The notes under the pieces are model-generated. The model was not told where the DNA came from and made no database searches. It saw only the letters and a program-made list of their open reading frames with translations. From contig NZ_LR134290.1 in NCBI RefSeq assembly GCF_900636545.1, positions 2,480,001 through 2,544,000 of the forward strand: DNA of 64,000 bases. The letters run 5' to 3'. Numbering within the stretch: the stretch's first letter is position 1; each line of letters opens with the position of its first letter. A program made the position numbers and the translations under genes. The DNA is from Pseudomonas mendocina. Its GTDB lineage: Bacteria; Pseudomonadota; Gammaproteobacteria; Pseudomonadales; Pseudomonadaceae. Below, one piece after another: positions 18,185 through 29,500 of this stretch.

Positions 18185-18829
18185 ATGCCCCACAACGCCC
18201 CAGCAGAAGTGCGCATGCTCGATGGTGGTTACGCCCGTGAGGTTCGTTCACTGCTCTACCATGCCTATCGTCACGAGCCGACCTTCGCCTATCTGTTCGA
18301 GGCCGAGCGCCCCGGCTTCGACCAGCGTGTACGGGCAACGATTCGTGAGCTGGTGCAGCAGCATTTCGCCGAGGAACTGCCAGCCATTGGTCTGTTGATC
18401 GACGACCGTCTGATCGGCGCAGCACTGATCGCGCCACCGCAACGGCGCCTGGACATCACCGAGAGCTGGGGCTGGCGTTTGCGCATGCTGCTGAGTACCG
18501 GCTTCAGCTGCACCAGGCGCTATCTGGAATATCATGATGCAGTGCTTGCCTGTCTGCCGCCAGGTCCCTATCACGTGTTGCCGCTGCTGGGGATTCATCC
18601 CGAGTTCCAGGGGCAACACCGCGGCGAGCAGTTGCTTGAGGCGCTACACGACTGGTGCGCGCAGGACAGCGGCTCGCAGGGTGTGGTGCTGGACACCGGC
18701 AACGCTCGTTACCTGGAGTTCTACCGGCGTCAGGGCTATGAGGAAGTTGGCGAACTGGCCATCGGACCGGTGGTCGAGCACGTATTCTTCCATCCCAACC
18801 CGCAACCGGTGGTCAGAGCCAGCGCCTGA
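18185..18829 (+). CDS. GNAT-family N-acetyltransferase
   Basis: A 214-residue protein with a GNAT fold. Motif A, the acetyl-CoA pyrophosphate-binding segment, reads [20 protein letters not shown], and the later [20 protein letters not shown] is the C-terminal motif B with its tyrosine. The N-terminal part ([19 protein letters not shown]) is typical of a broad subgroup whose substrates are unknown. AGAGG before the ATG serves as ribosome site. It is transcribed divergently from xthA and followed by a repeat element, so it is probably monocistronic. Confidence 0.88.
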   Translation: MPHNAPAEVRMLDGGYAREVRSLLYHAYRHEPTFAYLFEAERPGFDQRVRATIRELVQQHFAEELPAIGLLIDDRLIGAALIAPPQRRLDITESWGWRLRMLLSTGFSCTRRYLEYHDAVLACLPPGPYHVLPLLGIHPEFQGQHRGEQLLEALHDWCAQDSGSQGVVLDTGNARYLEFYRRQGYEEVGELAIGPVVEHVFFHPNPQPVVRASA

Positions 18830-18863
18830 ACTCCGGCTGTCTGGCGTAAACGCAACGCTTCCA

Positions 18864-19020
18864 GCAGGTCGTTGAAAAACGTAGGCGAGGCAGTCAGTGC
18901 AATACCGATGGCGGCCCCGCAGAAACAGGCGAAAAAGCGGAGTTTACGGGCTGTAAATGAGTATTTTGAGCCTGTTTTTAACGCCGCAATGGCAACGCAG
19001 GTAGTTTTTCAACGTCCTGC
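18864..19020. repeat. 157-bp MITE-like inverted-repeat element
   Basis: A 157-bp segment is bounded by 17-base inverted ends that differ at one position: GCAGGTCGTTGAAAAAC at 18864-18880 and GTTTTTCAACGTCCTGC at 19004-19020. The inside carries AAAAAGCGGAGTTTACGGG, then TGTAAATGAGTATTTTGAGC, a sequence I recall as a recurrent intergenic repeat in Pseudomonas genomes. It has no open frame of note. The size, ends and intergenic position fit a non-autonomous miniature transposable element. It sits 35 bases before tamA and may affect its promoter. Confidence 0.65.
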
Positions 19021-19055
19021 GAGCGAGGGCTCTGCTCCGTGGTAGCATCCCCGCC

Positions 19056-20783
19056 ATGAGCGTATATGGACATCTCCAGCGCAGCCTGGCGCTGCTGCTG
19101 ATCAGTACGGGGGCCGTCGCTGCAAGCGAGCTGGACGTACGGATCACCCCGAACAATTCGGCCCTCAAGGCCAATATCGAAGGTTACGTCGGCAACCTCG
19201 ACGGGCGCGACGCGCAGGCGTTGCGCCGTTTGCGTCGCATCGCCGAGAGCGAGGCCGACAAGGCCGCTCAGGCCCTGGGGTATTACCAGGCGCGCATTCG
19301 CAGCCATGTCGAAGAGGGCGAAACACCGAGGCTGGTACTCGAAGTGGAGCCAGGCGAGCGAGTTCGCCTGCGCAATGTCGACATCCGCATAGAGGGGCCG
19401 GCCAGCGAACTGTCGGCGTTTCGTGTGCCTACTGCCAGCCGACTGAAGCCGGGTTCGGTGCTCAATCACGGGCGCTACGAGGATGCCAAGCGGCTGATTC
19501 AGAATCAGGCCTCGCGCTATGGCTTCTTCGACGGTCGATTCACACGTCAGAGTCTGCAGATCGACCCAGCCGCTGGAGTGGCCGACATCGACCTGGTATT
19601 CAGCAGCGGGCCGCGCTACAGCCTGGGTGATATCGCCTTCAGCGGTGATTTCCCGTTCGACGAAGAGCTGCTGATGCGCATGGTGCCGTTCACCCCGGAC
19701 ACCCCCTATGATTCCGAACTGATTGCCGAGCTGTATCAGGCGCTGCAGTCCAGCGGCTATTTCGAATCGGTAAGGGTCGACGCCATTCCTACCCAGGCCG
19801 ATCAGTTGCGCATCCCGGTTGCGGTGGCGCTGCAGGTGCGCGAGCCACGCACCATGGGGCTGGGGTTGGGTTTCTCCACTGACGTCGGGCCGCGCCTGCG
19901 CGCCAACTGGACGCGTCACTGGCGCAACCCGCAGGGGCATAGCTACGGCATTGAATCCGAGCTCTCTGCGCCGCGGCAGAACATCGGTCTGTGGTACGAC
20001 ATTCCCGGTGATCCACCGCTGACCGACAAGCTGCGTCTGGCCGGCGGCTATCAATACGAGGAGCTGGCCAGCAATGACAGCCTGAGCCGTCTGCTAACTC
20101 TCGGTCCCGAGTGGCACAGTCAGCGCCCGGGCGGTTGGCAGCGCGTACTGTCTGTGAAGTGGCAGCGCGAGGAGTACCGTCTGGGTGACGATTCAGGATT
20201 GAGCACCTTGCTGATGCCGGGGGTGAGTTACTCGCTGTTGCGCAGCGACAATCGCCTCGATCCGAATCAGGGCTACCGCGTGCAGTTCGACCTGCGTGGC
20301 GCGGTCGATGGCGTACTGTCCGATGCCAATGTGTTGCACGGCAACGTCATGCTCAAGGGGCTTACCACCGTATTCGACAATCATCGCCTGCTCGGCCGCG
20401 TGCAGTTCGGCGGTACCGAAACCAATGGCTTCTCGGCGGTGCCTCCATCGCTGCGTTTCTTTGCCGGTGGTGATCAGAGTGTGCGCGGTTACGACTACCA
20501 GAGCCTGTCGCCGGAGAACAATCGCGGTGACAAGATTGGCGGACGCTACCTGTTCGCGGCCAGCGTCGAGTACCAGTACAGCCTCACGGACAAGTGGCGC
20601 CTGGCGACTTTCATCGATCAGGGCAATTCGTTCAACTCACTGGATATTCCCACCCTCAAGACCGGGGTCGGCTTTGGCGTGCGCTGGGTGTCGCCGGTCG
20701 GCCCGCTACGCCTGGACCTCGCCCATGCCCTGGATGACGATGGCGGCGTGCGCCTGCATTTCTCCATGGGGCCTGAGCTATGA
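19056..20783 (+). CDS. tamA: Translocation and assembly module outer-membrane protein TamA
   Basis: A 575-residue outer-membrane protein of the BamA/Omp85 superfamily. After a signal peptide (cleavage near GAVA-AS, residue 23) come three POTRA domains (about residues 24-265) and a C-terminal 16-stranded barrel. The Omp85 lid-loop signature is RFFAGGDQSVRGYDYQSLSP, and the barrel closes with PVGPLRLDLAHALDDD and HFSMGPEL. With TamB it forms the TAM envelope complex implicated in autotransporter assembly and phospholipid transport. Its stop overlaps the tamB start (ATGA). The ribosome site is weak and a repeat element lies just upstream, so expression may be low. Confidence 0.95.
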   Translation: MSVYGHLQRSLALLLISTGAVAASELDVRITPNNSALKANIEGYVGNLDGRDAQALRRLRRIAESEADKAAQALGYYQARIRSHVEEGETPRLVLEVEPGERVRLRNVDIRIEGPASELSAFRVPTASRLKPGSVLNHGRYEDAKRLIQNQASRYGFFDGRFTRQSLQIDPAAGVADIDLVFSSGPRYSLGDIAFSGDFPFDEELLMRMVPFTPDTPYDSELIAELYQALQSSGYFESVRVDAIPTQADQLRIPVAVALQVREPRTMGLGLGFSTDVGPRLRANWTRHWRNPQGHSYGIESELSAPRQNIGLWYDIPGDPPLTDKLRLAGGYQYEELASNDSLSRLLTLGPEWHSQRPGGWQRVLSVKWQREEYRLGDDSGLSTLLMPGVSYSLLRSDNRLDPNQGYRVQFDLRGAVDGVLSDANVLHGNVMLKGLTTVFDNHRLLGRVQFGGTETNGFSAVPPSLRFFAGGDQSVRGYDYQSLSPENNRGDKIGGRYLFAASVEYQYSLTDKWRLATFIDQGNSFNSLDIPTLKTGVGFGVRWVSPVGPLRLDLAHALDDDGGVRLHFSMGPEL

Positions 20784-23700
20784 GCCGGCGCTTGCTGAAG
20801 TGGCTGGCCTTCGGGCTGCTCGGCCTGGTAGTGCTGCTTGCTGCGACGCTGTCACTGCTGCTCGGCACCCAGGCCGGCAGTCGCTGGATGCTGGCGCAGG
20901 TGCCTGGCCTGCAGGCCGATAATTTCCAGGGGCGTCTGGGGGGGACCTGGCAAGCCGATACGTTGCTCTGGCAGCAGGATCAGACGCGCGTTGAATTGCG
21001 GCAACTGGAGATGGCCTGGTCACCGTCCTGCCTGTTGCGTCTGACGTTGTGCATCGACCGACTGCACCTGCAACAGGCGTCGCTCAACCTGCCGCCAAGC
21101 ACCGAGTCGAGCAGTGAGCCGCTCAGCTTGCCAAGTCTGAATCTGCCTCTGCGCCTGCAACTGGGCGATATCCAGCTGGGCACACTGCGGCTGGACGGCC
21201 AGACGCAATTGAGCGACCTGCAGTTGATCGCCAGTTGGGGCGAGCAGGGCGTCGAGTTGCAACGCCTGGCCCTGCAACGTGATGACCTGCGTCTGGATGT
21301 CAGCGGCCGTCTTAGTCCGCAAGGCGACTGGCCGCTGGCATTGAGTGGGCGCCTGCAATTGCCGGAAATCGACGGCAGGCCCTGGCAGGTGGCACTGCAG
21401 ATCAGTGGAGAGCTGCAGCGCAGCCTGGAGCTCGACGCGGACAGCAGCGGTTATCTTGAGGCGCGTCTGCAGGGCAGCGTGCAGGCTCTGGCCGAGCATC
21501 TACCGGCCGAGTTGCGCCTGACCAGCCGCGGATTCCAGGCCAGCAGCGCCTTGCCGCCGACCCTGCGCCTGCAGGACCTGCAACTGCAGGCCAAGGGTGA
21601 TCTGGCGGCCGGCTATCGTGTCGAGGGCACGGCCAGCCTGCCTGCCGAGCAGGCGCCGATGCCGTTACAGCTGAGCGGTCGGGTCGACGCCACCGGCGCG
21701 GATATCGAACTGCTGCGGATCCAGGCCGAGACACAGTATGTCCAGGTCGAGGGCAAGCTGGCATGGAGCGAGGCGTTCACCGCCGATGCCAAACTGGACT
21801 GGCTCGACTTCCCCTGGCCGCGCCTCTATCCGCTGAATGAGCCTCCACCCGTTGCGCTGCATACCTTGCAGGCCGAAGTCAGCTATAGCGAAGGCAACTA
21901 CCTCGGTAACTTCGCAGCGCAGTTGCAGGGCCCTGCGGGGGATTTCAGCCTTGGCAGCCCGGTCAGTGGCGATCTTGGCCAGGTCAGCTTGCCGCAACTG
22001 CAACTGGTGGCCGGCCAGGGGCGTGCCGAAGGTGTGCTCAAGCTGGGGTTCGCCGAGGGTATCGATTGGCAGGCCATGCTGCAGCTCAGCGCCCTCGATC
22101 CGGGTTACTGGTTGGCGGAAATGCCGGGTAATCTGGCCGGCCCGTTGAATACCTCGGGTCGTTTCAACGACGGTGCGTTACAGGCCCAAGCCGATATCGA
22201 CCTCGATGGTCGTCTGCGTGGTCAGCCGGCGCAGTTGCAAGTGCAGGGTGCCGGTAGTGGCGAACAGTGGCAACTGCAGCGACTGCTGGTGCGCCTGGGC
22301 GACAACCGGGTCAGTGGCCAGGGTGCGCTGGATCAGCGCTTGCGCGGTCAACTGGAGCTGGCCCTGCCACGTCTGGGGCAGCTCTGGCCCGGCTTGCAGG
22401 GCCAGATGCAAGGGCAGTTGGCGCTGGCCGGCACCCTGCAGGCGCCGCAAGGGCAGTTGGCGCTGACGGGGGAACGCCTCGCTTTCGGCGATCCCAGCCT
22501 GCGTCGACTGCAGATGGATGCGACACTGGATGCTCGCCAGCAGGCGCGCATTGATTTGAATCTGCGCGGCATCCGTATTGGCGACACCTATCTCGGGCGG
22601 TTGCAGGCCGAGGGCCGTGGCGATCAGCGTCGTCAGGCGCTGGATGTCGATCTGCAAGGCCCGCTGCTGCAGTTGGCACTGGCGCTGGACGGTAACTTGA
22701 GCGAGCAGGGTGACTGGCGTGGACGCATCGCCAGTGGTCGGGTGCAGAGTGGCGGTCAGGATTGGCAGCTGCAGCAGGCCGCCAGCCTGGAACGTCTGGC
22801 CAGTGGTCGGCTGAACCTGGGCGCGCATTGCTGGCAATCCGGCGACGCCAGCCTGTGCGGCGGGCAGCAGCGGCTGATGCCGCAACCCAGCCTGGACTGG
22901 CGCCTGGAAAATTTCCCGCTGGCCAGCCTGCAGCCCTGGTTGCCCGAGGATTTCGCCTGGCAGGGGCGCCTGGACGGTCAGTTCAAGGTCGAACTGCCCG
23001 AGAGCGGCCCCAATGGCCAGGTCACCCTCGATGCCGGCAGTGGCAATCTGCGTATTCGTCAGCCGGATGAAGAACAGTGGCTGGATTTTCCGTACGACAG
23101 CCTGCGCCTGAACAGCACATTGCGTCCACAGAGGGTGGATAGCGAGCTGCGTTTCGTCAGTGGTCGTCTGGGTGAACTGGTGTTGCAGACGCAGATCGAC
23201 CCGCGCCCGGTGAATAAACCGATCAATGGCGAGTTCCGCCTCAGCGGCTTCGACCTCGCAGTGCTGCGCCCCTTCGTGCCCATGGCGGAAAAGCTCGAAG
23301 GCACGCTGCTGGGCAATGGCAACATAAGCGGCCATCTGCTGGCGCCACAGATCAATGGCCAGTTGCGCCTGGCTGGTGGCGAGCTGTCCGGCAGCGAGCT
23401 GCCCGTGAGCCTGGAGGGTTTGCAGTTGCAGGCCTTGATTGCGGGCGAACAGGTTCAACTATCCGGTGACTGGCGCAGCGGCGAGCAGGGCCGCGGCAAC
23501 CTGCGCGGTGAAATCAACTGGGTCGAAGGGCTAAGCGGCAACCTGAAATTGCAGGGGCAGCGCCTGCCGGTGAAGGTCGAGCCCTATGCCGAGTTGGAAG
23601 TGGAACCCGATCTGCAGTTACAGCTGCGCGCCCAACGGCTGGCAGTCAGCGGCAAGGTCGGCGTGCCGCGCGGCCTGATCAGCGTACGCGAACTGCCGCC

Positions 23701-24460
23701 CTCGACGGTAAAGGTCTCTGGCGACGCGCGAGTGGTCGGCCGCGAGGTCCCCGAGGCCGAACAGGGCCTGGGCATCGCCATGGATGTCGATGTTGAAGTA
23801 GGGCAGGACAAGCTTGCCTTCAGCGGCTTTGGCCTGACCGCTGACCTGCGCGGGCGCGTGCACATCGGCGATAACCTCGATACTCGTGGTGAGCTGGAGC
23901 TGGCCAATGGACGCTATCGCGCCTACGGCCAGCGCCTGACCATTCGCCGTGCGCGCCTGCTGTTCACCGGGCCGATCGATCAGCCGTTCCTCGATGTGGA
24001 AGCCATTCGCCGGGTCGACACCGTAGTGGCCGGCATTCGCCTGTCCGGCAACGCCGAGCAGCCCACGACCACGGTATTCGCCGAACCGGCCATGAGTCAG
24101 GAGCAGGCGCTGTCCTATCTGGTGCTGGGCCGACCGCTTGGGCAGAGCAGCGGTGACAACAACATGTTGGGCCAGGCGGCGTTGGCACTCGGCCTGGCGG
24201 GCAGCAGTTCGATTACCACCGGCCTGGCCAACAGCCTGGGCATCAAGGATTTCCAGCTCGACACCGAGGGCAGCGGCGTGACCACCAGCGTGGTGGCCAG
24301 CGGCAATATCACCGAGCGCCTCAGCCTGCGTTATGGCGTCGGCGTTTTCGAGCCGGCCAATACCATCGCCCTGCGTTATGAGCTGAGCCGACGTCTGTAC
24401 CTTGAGGCCGCCAGCGGCCTGGCCAGTTCGCTCGATCTGTTCTACCGGCGAGATTTCTGA
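20780..24460 (+). CDS. tamB: Translocation and assembly module inner-membrane protein TamB
   Basis: A 1226-residue AsmA-like/DUF490 protein. It has one N-terminal membrane anchor (about residues 5-28), a very long periplasmic beta-rich stretch of repeating amphipathic strands that in the family folds into a lipid-conducting groove, and the conserved DUF490 C-terminus (about 880-1226) with FSGFGLTADLRGRVHIGDN, RGELELANGRYRAYGQRLTI and the last segment SSLDLFYRRDF. The length is close to the family norm of about 1200-1260. It partners TamA and is translationally coupled to it. No frameshift is seen over 3.7 kb. Confidence 0.95.
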   Translation: MSRRLLKWLAFGLLGLVVLLAATLSLLLGTQAGSRWMLAQVPGLQADNFQGRLGGTWQADTLLWQQDQTRVELRQLEMAWSPSCLLRLTLCIDRLHLQQASLNLPPSTESSSEPLSLPSLNLPLRLQLGDIQLGTLRLDGQTQLSDLQLIASWGEQGVELQRLALQRDDLRLDVSGRLSPQGDWPLALSGRLQLPEIDGRPWQVALQISGELQRSLELDADSSGYLEARLQGSVQALAEHLPAELRLTSRGFQASSALPPTLRLQDLQLQAKGDLAAGYRVEGTASLPAEQAPMPLQLSGRVDATGADIELLRIQAETQYVQVEGKLAWSEAFTADAKLDWLDFPWPRLYPLNEPPPVALHTLQAEVSYSEGNYLGNFAAQLQGPAGDFSLGSPVSGDLGQVSLPQLQLVAGQGRAEGVLKLGFAEGIDWQAMLQLSALDPGYWLAEMPGNLAGPLNTSGRFNDGALQAQADIDLDGRLRGQPAQLQVQGAGSGEQWQLQRLLVRLGDNRVSGQGALDQRLRGQLELALPRLGQLWPGLQGQMQGQLALAGTLQAPQGQLALTGERLAFGDPSLRRLQMDATLDARQQARIDLNLRGIRIGDTYLGRLQAEGRGDQRRQALDVDLQGPLLQLALALDGNLSEQGDWRGRIASGRVQSGGQDWQLQQAASLERLASGRLNLGAHCWQSGDASLCGGQQRLMPQPSLDWRLENFPLASLQPWLPEDFAWQGRLDGQFKVELPESGPNGQVTLDAGSGNLRIRQPDEEQWLDFPYDSLRLNSTLRPQRVDSELRFVSGRLGELVLQTQIDPRPVNKPINGEFRLSGFDLAVLRPFVPMAEKLEGTLLGNGNISGHLLAPQINGQLRLAGGELSGSELPVSLEGLQLQALIAGEQVQLSGDWRSGEQGRGNLRGEINWVEGLSGNLKLQGQRLPVKVEPYAELEVEPDLQLQLRAQRLAVSGKVGVPRGLISVRELPPSTVKVSGDARVVGREVPEAEQGLGIAMDVDVEVGQDKLAFSGFGLTADLRGRVHIGDNLDTRGELELANGRYRAYGQRLTIRRARLLFTGPIDQPFLDVEAIRRVDTVVAGIRLSGNAEQPTTTVFAEPAMSQEQALSYLVLGRPLGQSSGDNNMLGQAALALGLAGSSSITTGLANSLGIKDFQLDTEGSGVTTSVVASGNITERLSLRYGVGVFEPANTIALRYELSRRLYLEAASGLASSLDLFYRRDF

Positions 24461-24634
24461 TGGCGGCGCGCTCTTTTGTTAAATCCCTACTTGGCCGCGG
24501 GTGTATCGGCGACGCTTCTGCGCTAGGCTGGACCCATGGTCGGGCCGTGACCTGCCATTTGCTGGGTCGTTCGTCTTGGCGAACCCCATTTCGCACATTT
24601 GCCCTTCAACTCCCTGAACGATAAGGAAACTCCC
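24461..24634 (+). promoter_or_regulatory. tamB-tpx intergenic region
   Basis: 174 bases with no gene. It must hold the tpx promoter; no strong sigma-70 or OxyR-like site was recognised by eye. AAGGAAACTCCC is the tpx ribosome site. Confidence 0.4.
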
Positions 24635-25135
24635 ATGGCGCAAGTCACTCTCAAAGGCAACCCGGTGCAGGTCGACGGTCAGCTGCCGCAGGCTGGTCAA
24701 CAGGCGCCGGCTTTCAGCCTGGTCGCTGGCGACCTGAGCGACGTTACCCTGGCCAGCCTGGCCGGCAAGCGCAAGGTGCTGAACATCTTCCCGAGCGTCG
24801 ATACTCCGACCTGCGCGACCTCCGTGCGCAAGTTCAACGCCGAAGCCAGCCAGCTGAACAACACCGTGGTGCTGTGCATTTCCGCTGACCTGCCGTTCGC
24901 CCAGGCGCGCTTCTGCGGCGCCGAAGGCCTGGAAAGCGTGGTCAACCTGTCCACCCTGCGTGGCGCCGAGTTCCTCAAGAACTATGGCGTGGCCATCGCC
25001 ACTGGCCCGCTGACCGGCCTGGCTGCGCGCGCCGTGGTGGTGCTGGACGAGCAGGACAAGGTGCTGCACAGCGAGCTGGTTGGCGAAATCGCCCACGAGC
25101 CGGACTACGCAGCTGCCCTGGCAGTGCTGAAGTAA
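24635..25135 (+). CDS. tpx: Thiol peroxidase (Tpx, atypical 2-Cys peroxiredoxin)
   Basis: A 166-residue periplasmic/cytoplasmic peroxiredoxin that reduces hydrogen and alkyl peroxides using thioredoxin. The peroxidatic cysteine is C60 in [15 protein letters not shown] and the resolving cysteine C94 in [10 protein letters not shown]81 is the additional conserved cysteine, giving the same 60/81/94 pattern as E. coli Tpx (61/82/95). The ATG at 24635 has AAGGAAACT upstream; an earlier in-frame ATG at 24599 lacks homology. It ends at its own terminator, so it is monocistronic. Confidence 0.96.
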   Translation: MAQVTLKGNPVQVDGQLPQAGQQAPAFSLVAGDLSDVTLASLAGKRKVLNIFPSVDTPTCATSVRKFNAEASQLNNTVVLCISADLPFAQARFCGAEGLESVVNLSTLRGAEFLKNYGVAIATGPLTGLAARAVVVLDEQDKVLHSELVGEIAHEPDYAAALAVLK

Positions 25136-25152
25136 GATTTCGGCTGCAATTG

Positions 25153-25179
25153 AAACGGCCTGCTCAGCAGGCCGTTTTT
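25153..25179 (+). terminator. Terminator of tpx
   Basis: An 11-bp stem, AAACGGCCTGC / GCAGGCCGTTT, with a TCA loop is followed by TTTATTTG. Confidence 0.92.
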
Positions 25180-25299
25180 ATTTGCGCCTCAAACAGTTAG
25201 TTACGTAAGGGGAGCGTAAAAAGCGGGTAAATGGGCTTTGCTTGACGCGGGCCAATGCTTATCGTTCCGACTCCCACTAAAAGTGATCTCACTCCTGCC

Positions 25300-26517
25300 A
25301 TGTCGAATGCTTCCTCACCTGCCTCGAACACCTCCCGCCAATGGTTGATCGGTCTGACGCTGCTCGCCGTGCTGCTTTTGCTGCTGTGGTGGTTCTGGCC
25401 GAGCAAGCCGCCGTCCCAGCAGATGGGCCGGGGCCGCTTCGGTGACATGGGGCCGGTACCCGTTCGCGTGGCTGAAGTGGAGCAGGGCGAGTTTGCCATC
25501 GAACTCAAGGCACTCGGAACGGTGACCGCCTACAACACGGTTAACGTGCGCTCGCGGGTCGACGGCGAGCTGGTCAAGGTGCTGTTCGACGAGGGCCAAC
25601 AGGTCAAGGCTGGTGATCTGCTGGCGGTGATCGACCCTCGTCCTTATCAGGTCGCTCTGCAGCAGGCGCAGGGCGCGCTGCAGGAGAACCAGGCGCAGTT
25701 GAAGAACGCTGAACTGGATCTGCAGCGCTACAAGGGGCTGTACGATGAAGACAGCATCGCCAAGCAGACCCTGGATACCCAGCAGGCGCTGGTCAATCAG
25801 TACCGAGGCAGCCTGCAGAGTAACCAGGCTGACGTCGCCACGGCCAAGCTGAACCTCGACTTCACCCAGATTCGTGCGCCCATCGCCGGTCGCCTTGGTC
25901 TGCGTCAGCTGGATATTGGCAACCTGGTCAGCAGTGGTGACACCACACCGTTGGTGGTAATTACCCAGACCGATCCGATTTCGGTGGTGTTCACCATTCC
26001 CGAAGGCGATCTGCCCGCCGTGCTGCAGCGTCGCCGCGACGGCGCTACGTTGGTGGTCGAGGCCTGGGATCGTGGCGAACGCCTGAAACTCGCCGAGGGC
26101 GTGCTGGAAAGCCTGGATAACCAGATCGACACCACCACCGGCACGGTCAAGCTCAAGGCGCGCTTCGATAATGCCGAGCAGATGCTTTTTCCCAATCAGT
26201 TCGTCAACGTGCGCCTACGTGTGGAAACCCATGACGCCGCCACCATCATTCCGTCCGCTGCGGTGCAGTTCGGTACCCGCGGCACCTTCGTCTATGTAGT
26301 CGACGGTGATAACAAGGTAAGCATCCGCCCGATCACCGTCGTGGCCAGCGATGCCGAGCGCAGCATGGTCGGCGAAGGCGTCCAGCAAGGCCAACGGCTG
26401 GTCACGGAAGGCACCGATCGTCTGCGCGACGGTAGCGAGGTAGAGGTAGTCGACCCGCAGGCGGCACAGAAGGCTGTTGAGCAGGGCGGCCAGGCCGCGC
26501 CACGGAACGACGCATGA
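25300..26517 (+). CDS. muxA: RND efflux periplasmic adaptor MuxA (MdtA-like)
   Basis: The membrane-fusion protein of a MuxABC-OpmB (MdtABC-like) tripartite pump. It has an N-terminal membrane anchor (about residues 15-33), a lipoyl/barrel-sandwich half ([20 protein letters not shown]), a coiled-coil hairpin (about 105-160), the second lipoyl half ([18 protein letters not shown]), and beta-barrel and membrane-proximal domains. I place the start at ATG 25300 (MSNASSPAS), giving 405 residues. An in-frame ATG at 25255 gives 420 residues and neither has a good ribosome site, so the start is uncertain. The stop overlaps the muxB start (ATGA). Confidence 0.9.
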   Translation: MSNASSPASNTSRQWLIGLTLLAVLLLLLWWFWPSKPPSQQMGRGRFGDMGPVPVRVAEVEQGEFAIELKALGTVTAYNTVNVRSRVDGELVKVLFDEGQQVKAGDLLAVIDPRPYQVALQQAQGALQENQAQLKNAELDLQRYKGLYDEDSIAKQTLDTQQALVNQYRGSLQSNQADVATAKLNLDFTQIRAPIAGRLGLRQLDIGNLVSSGDTTPLVVITQTDPISVVFTIPEGDLPAVLQRRRDGATLVVEAWDRGERLKLAEGVLESLDNQIDTTTGTVKLKARFDNAEQMLFPNQFVNVRLRVETHDAATIIPSAAVQFGTRGTFVYVVDGDNKVSIRPITVVASDAERSMVGEGVQQGQRLVTEGTDRLRDGSEVEVVDPQAAQKAVEQGGQAAPRNDA

Positions 26518-29500
26518 ACATCTCCCGCCCGTTCATCCTGCGGCCGGTCGCCACCACGCTATTGATGGTAGCGATCTTCCTCAGCGGCCTGATCGCCTAC
26601 CGGCTGCTACCGGTGTCGGCGCTGCCGGAGGTGGATTATCCGACCATCCGCGTGCTGACCCTGTACCCAGGCGCCAGCCCGGATGTGATGACCAGTGCGG
26701 TGACGGCGCCGCTAGAGCGCCAGTTCGGGCAGATGGCCGGGCTCAAGCAGATGTCCTCGACCAGCTCGGGTGGTGCCTCGGTGATCACCTTGCGCTTCAA
26801 TCTGGATGTTTCCCTGGCGGTGGCCGAGCAGGAGGTGCAGGCGGCGATCAACGCGGCGAGCAACCTGTTGCCGGGGGATTTGCCGGCACCGCCGGTGTAC
26901 AACAAGGTCAATCCGGCCGATACGCCGGTGCTGACCCTGGCGGTGAGCTCAAAGACGCTGCCGCTGCCGCAGGTCAACGATCTGGTCGATACCCGTCTGG
27001 CGCAGAAGCTCGCGCAAACCAGCGGTGTCGGTCTGGTGACCCTGGCCGGTGGGCAACGTCCGGCCGTGCGCATTCGCGTCAACCCGGAGGCGTTGGCATC
27101 CTATGGCCTGAGCCTTGCCGACGTGCGTAGCCTGATCACCGCCAGCAATGTCAACCAGCCCAAGGGCAACTTCGATGGGCCTACGCGGGTTGCTCAGCTC
27201 GATGCCAACGACCAGCTGAAATCGGTCGATGAATACCGCGAACTGATCCTCAGCTATCAGAACGGCGCGGCACTGCGCCTGAAAGACGTCGCCGAGATCA
27301 TCGACGGTGCCGAGAACGAGCGGCTGGCGGCCTGGGCCAACCGCAACCAGGCGGTGCTGGTCAACGTGCAGCGCCAGCCGGGCGCCAACGTCATCGACGT
27401 GGTCGATCGCATCCAGACCCTGTTGCCGCACCTGACCGAAGGCCTGCCTGCCAGCGTCGAGGTCAAGGTGCTTACCGACCGTACGCAGACCATTCGTGCA
27501 GCCGTGCGCGATGTGCAGCACGAGTTGCTGCTGGCCATTGCTCTGGTGGTGATGGTGACTTTCCTGTTCCTGCGCAAGCTGTCGGCGACCATCATTCCGT
27601 CCATCGTCGTGCCGCTGTCGCTGATCGGCACCTTCGGCGTGATGTACCTGGCCGGGTTCACCATCAACAACCTGACGCTGATGGCGCTGACCATTGCCAC
27701 CGGCTTCGTGGTCGACGACGCCATCGTCATGCTGGAGAACATCGCGCGCCATCTGGAGGAGGGTGAAACGCCGCTCAACGCCGCCCTCAAGGGTGCCCGG
27801 CAGATTGGCTTCACCCTGGTTTCGCTGACCCTGTCGCTGATCGCCGTATTGATTCCGTTGCTGTTCATGGCCGATGTGGTCGGCCGTTTGTTCCGCGAGT
27901 TCGCCATCACCCTGGCCGTGGCCATCCTGATTTCCCTGGTGGTGTCGCTGACCCTGACGCCGATGATGTGCGCGCGCCTGCTCAAGGCCGAGAAACCGGA
28001 GAACGAAGGGCGCTTCTACCAGGCTGCCGGCGGCTTCATCGACGCGATGATCGAACGTTATGGCGTCTGGCTGCAGTGGGTGCTCAAGCATCAGCCGCTG
28101 ACGCTGCTGGTCGCCGTGGCCACGCTGGGCCTGACCGTGGTGCTGTACCTGGTCGTGCCCAAGGGCTTCTTCCCGGTGCAGGACACCGGGGTGATACAGG
28201 GCATCTCCGAGGCGCCGCAGTCGATTTCCTTCACCGCCATGAGCGAACGTCAGCAGCGCCTGGCCGATGTGATCCTGCGTGATCCGGCGGTGGCCAGTCT
28301 GTCGTCCTCGATTGGTGTGGATGGCGACAACCCGACGCTCAATAGCGGTCGCCTGCTGATCAACCTCAAGCCCCACGCCGAGCGCGACGTCACCGCCAGC
28401 GAGGTGATCGAACGCCTGCGTCCAGAACTGGCAAGGATTCCCGGGATTGAACTGTACATGCAGCCGGTGCAGGACCTGACCATCGAGGATCGCATCAGCC
28501 GCACCCAGTTCCAGTTCACCCTGGAATCGCCTGACAGCCAGTTGCTGGAAACCTGGACGCCGCGCCTGGTCGAAGCGCTGCGCGAACAAGCGGAGCTTAC
28601 CGATGTGGCCAGTGACCTGCAGAACCGTGGCCTGCAGGTTTACCTGGATATCGACCGTGACGCTGCCGCGCGCCTTGGGATCAACGTCGGCAACATCGAC
28701 GATGCGCTATATGACGCCTTCGGCCAGCGCCAGATCAGCACCATCTACACCCAGGCCAGTCAGTACCGCGTGGTGCTGGAAAGCCGCGATGGCGGGCGTA
28801 TCGGCCTGGCTGCCCTGCGCCAGATCCACGTCGCCACCGGCGACGGCCAGCAGGTGCCGCTGTCATCCCTGGCGCATATCGAAGAGCGTCCGGCCAGCCT
28901 GCTGGTCAACCATATCGGCCAGTTTCCGGCGGTGACCCTGTCGTTCAACCTGGCACAGGGCGTGTCATTGGGCGAGGCGGTAGAGGTCATCGAGCGTGTC
29001 GAGCAGGAAATCGGCTTGCCGTTGTCCATCAACACCCAGTTCCAGGGCGCTGCCGAGGCGTTCCGCGCATCGCTGGCCTCGACCCTGCTGCTGATCCTGG
29101 CAGCCATCGTCACCATGTACATCGTGCTCGGCGTGCTCTACGAGAGTTATATCCACCCGATCACCATTCTTTCCACGCTGCCGTCTGCGGGTGTCGGGGC
29201 GCTGCTCGCGTTGTTGCTCACGGGGAACGACCTGGGGTTGATCGCCATCATCGGCATCATCCTGCTGATCGGCATCGTCAAGAAGAACGCGATCATGATG
29301 ATCGACTTCGCTCTCGAGGCCGAGCGTCATCAGGGCATGGCGCCGGAAGCGGCGATCTACCAGGCCGCACTGCTGCGCTTTCGGCCGATCCTGATGACCA
29401 CGCTGGCGGCGCTGTTCGGGGCCATTCCGCTGATGCTCGCCTCGGGCTCCGGTGCCGAGCTGCGTCAACCTCTGGGGCTGGTTATGGTCGGCGGCCTGCT

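Noticed and set aside
22178..23458. A 426-codon open frame antisense to tamB
   Set aside because: tamB is clearly coding over its whole length. The antisense frame is Gln/Leu/Ala-rich, as expected from GC-rich complement, and has no recognisable domain.
26949..28589. A 546-codon open frame antisense to muxB
   Set aside because: The composition (His, Gln, Arg, Asp) is that of a complementary shadow of a GC-rich gene; no family resemblance or ribosome site.
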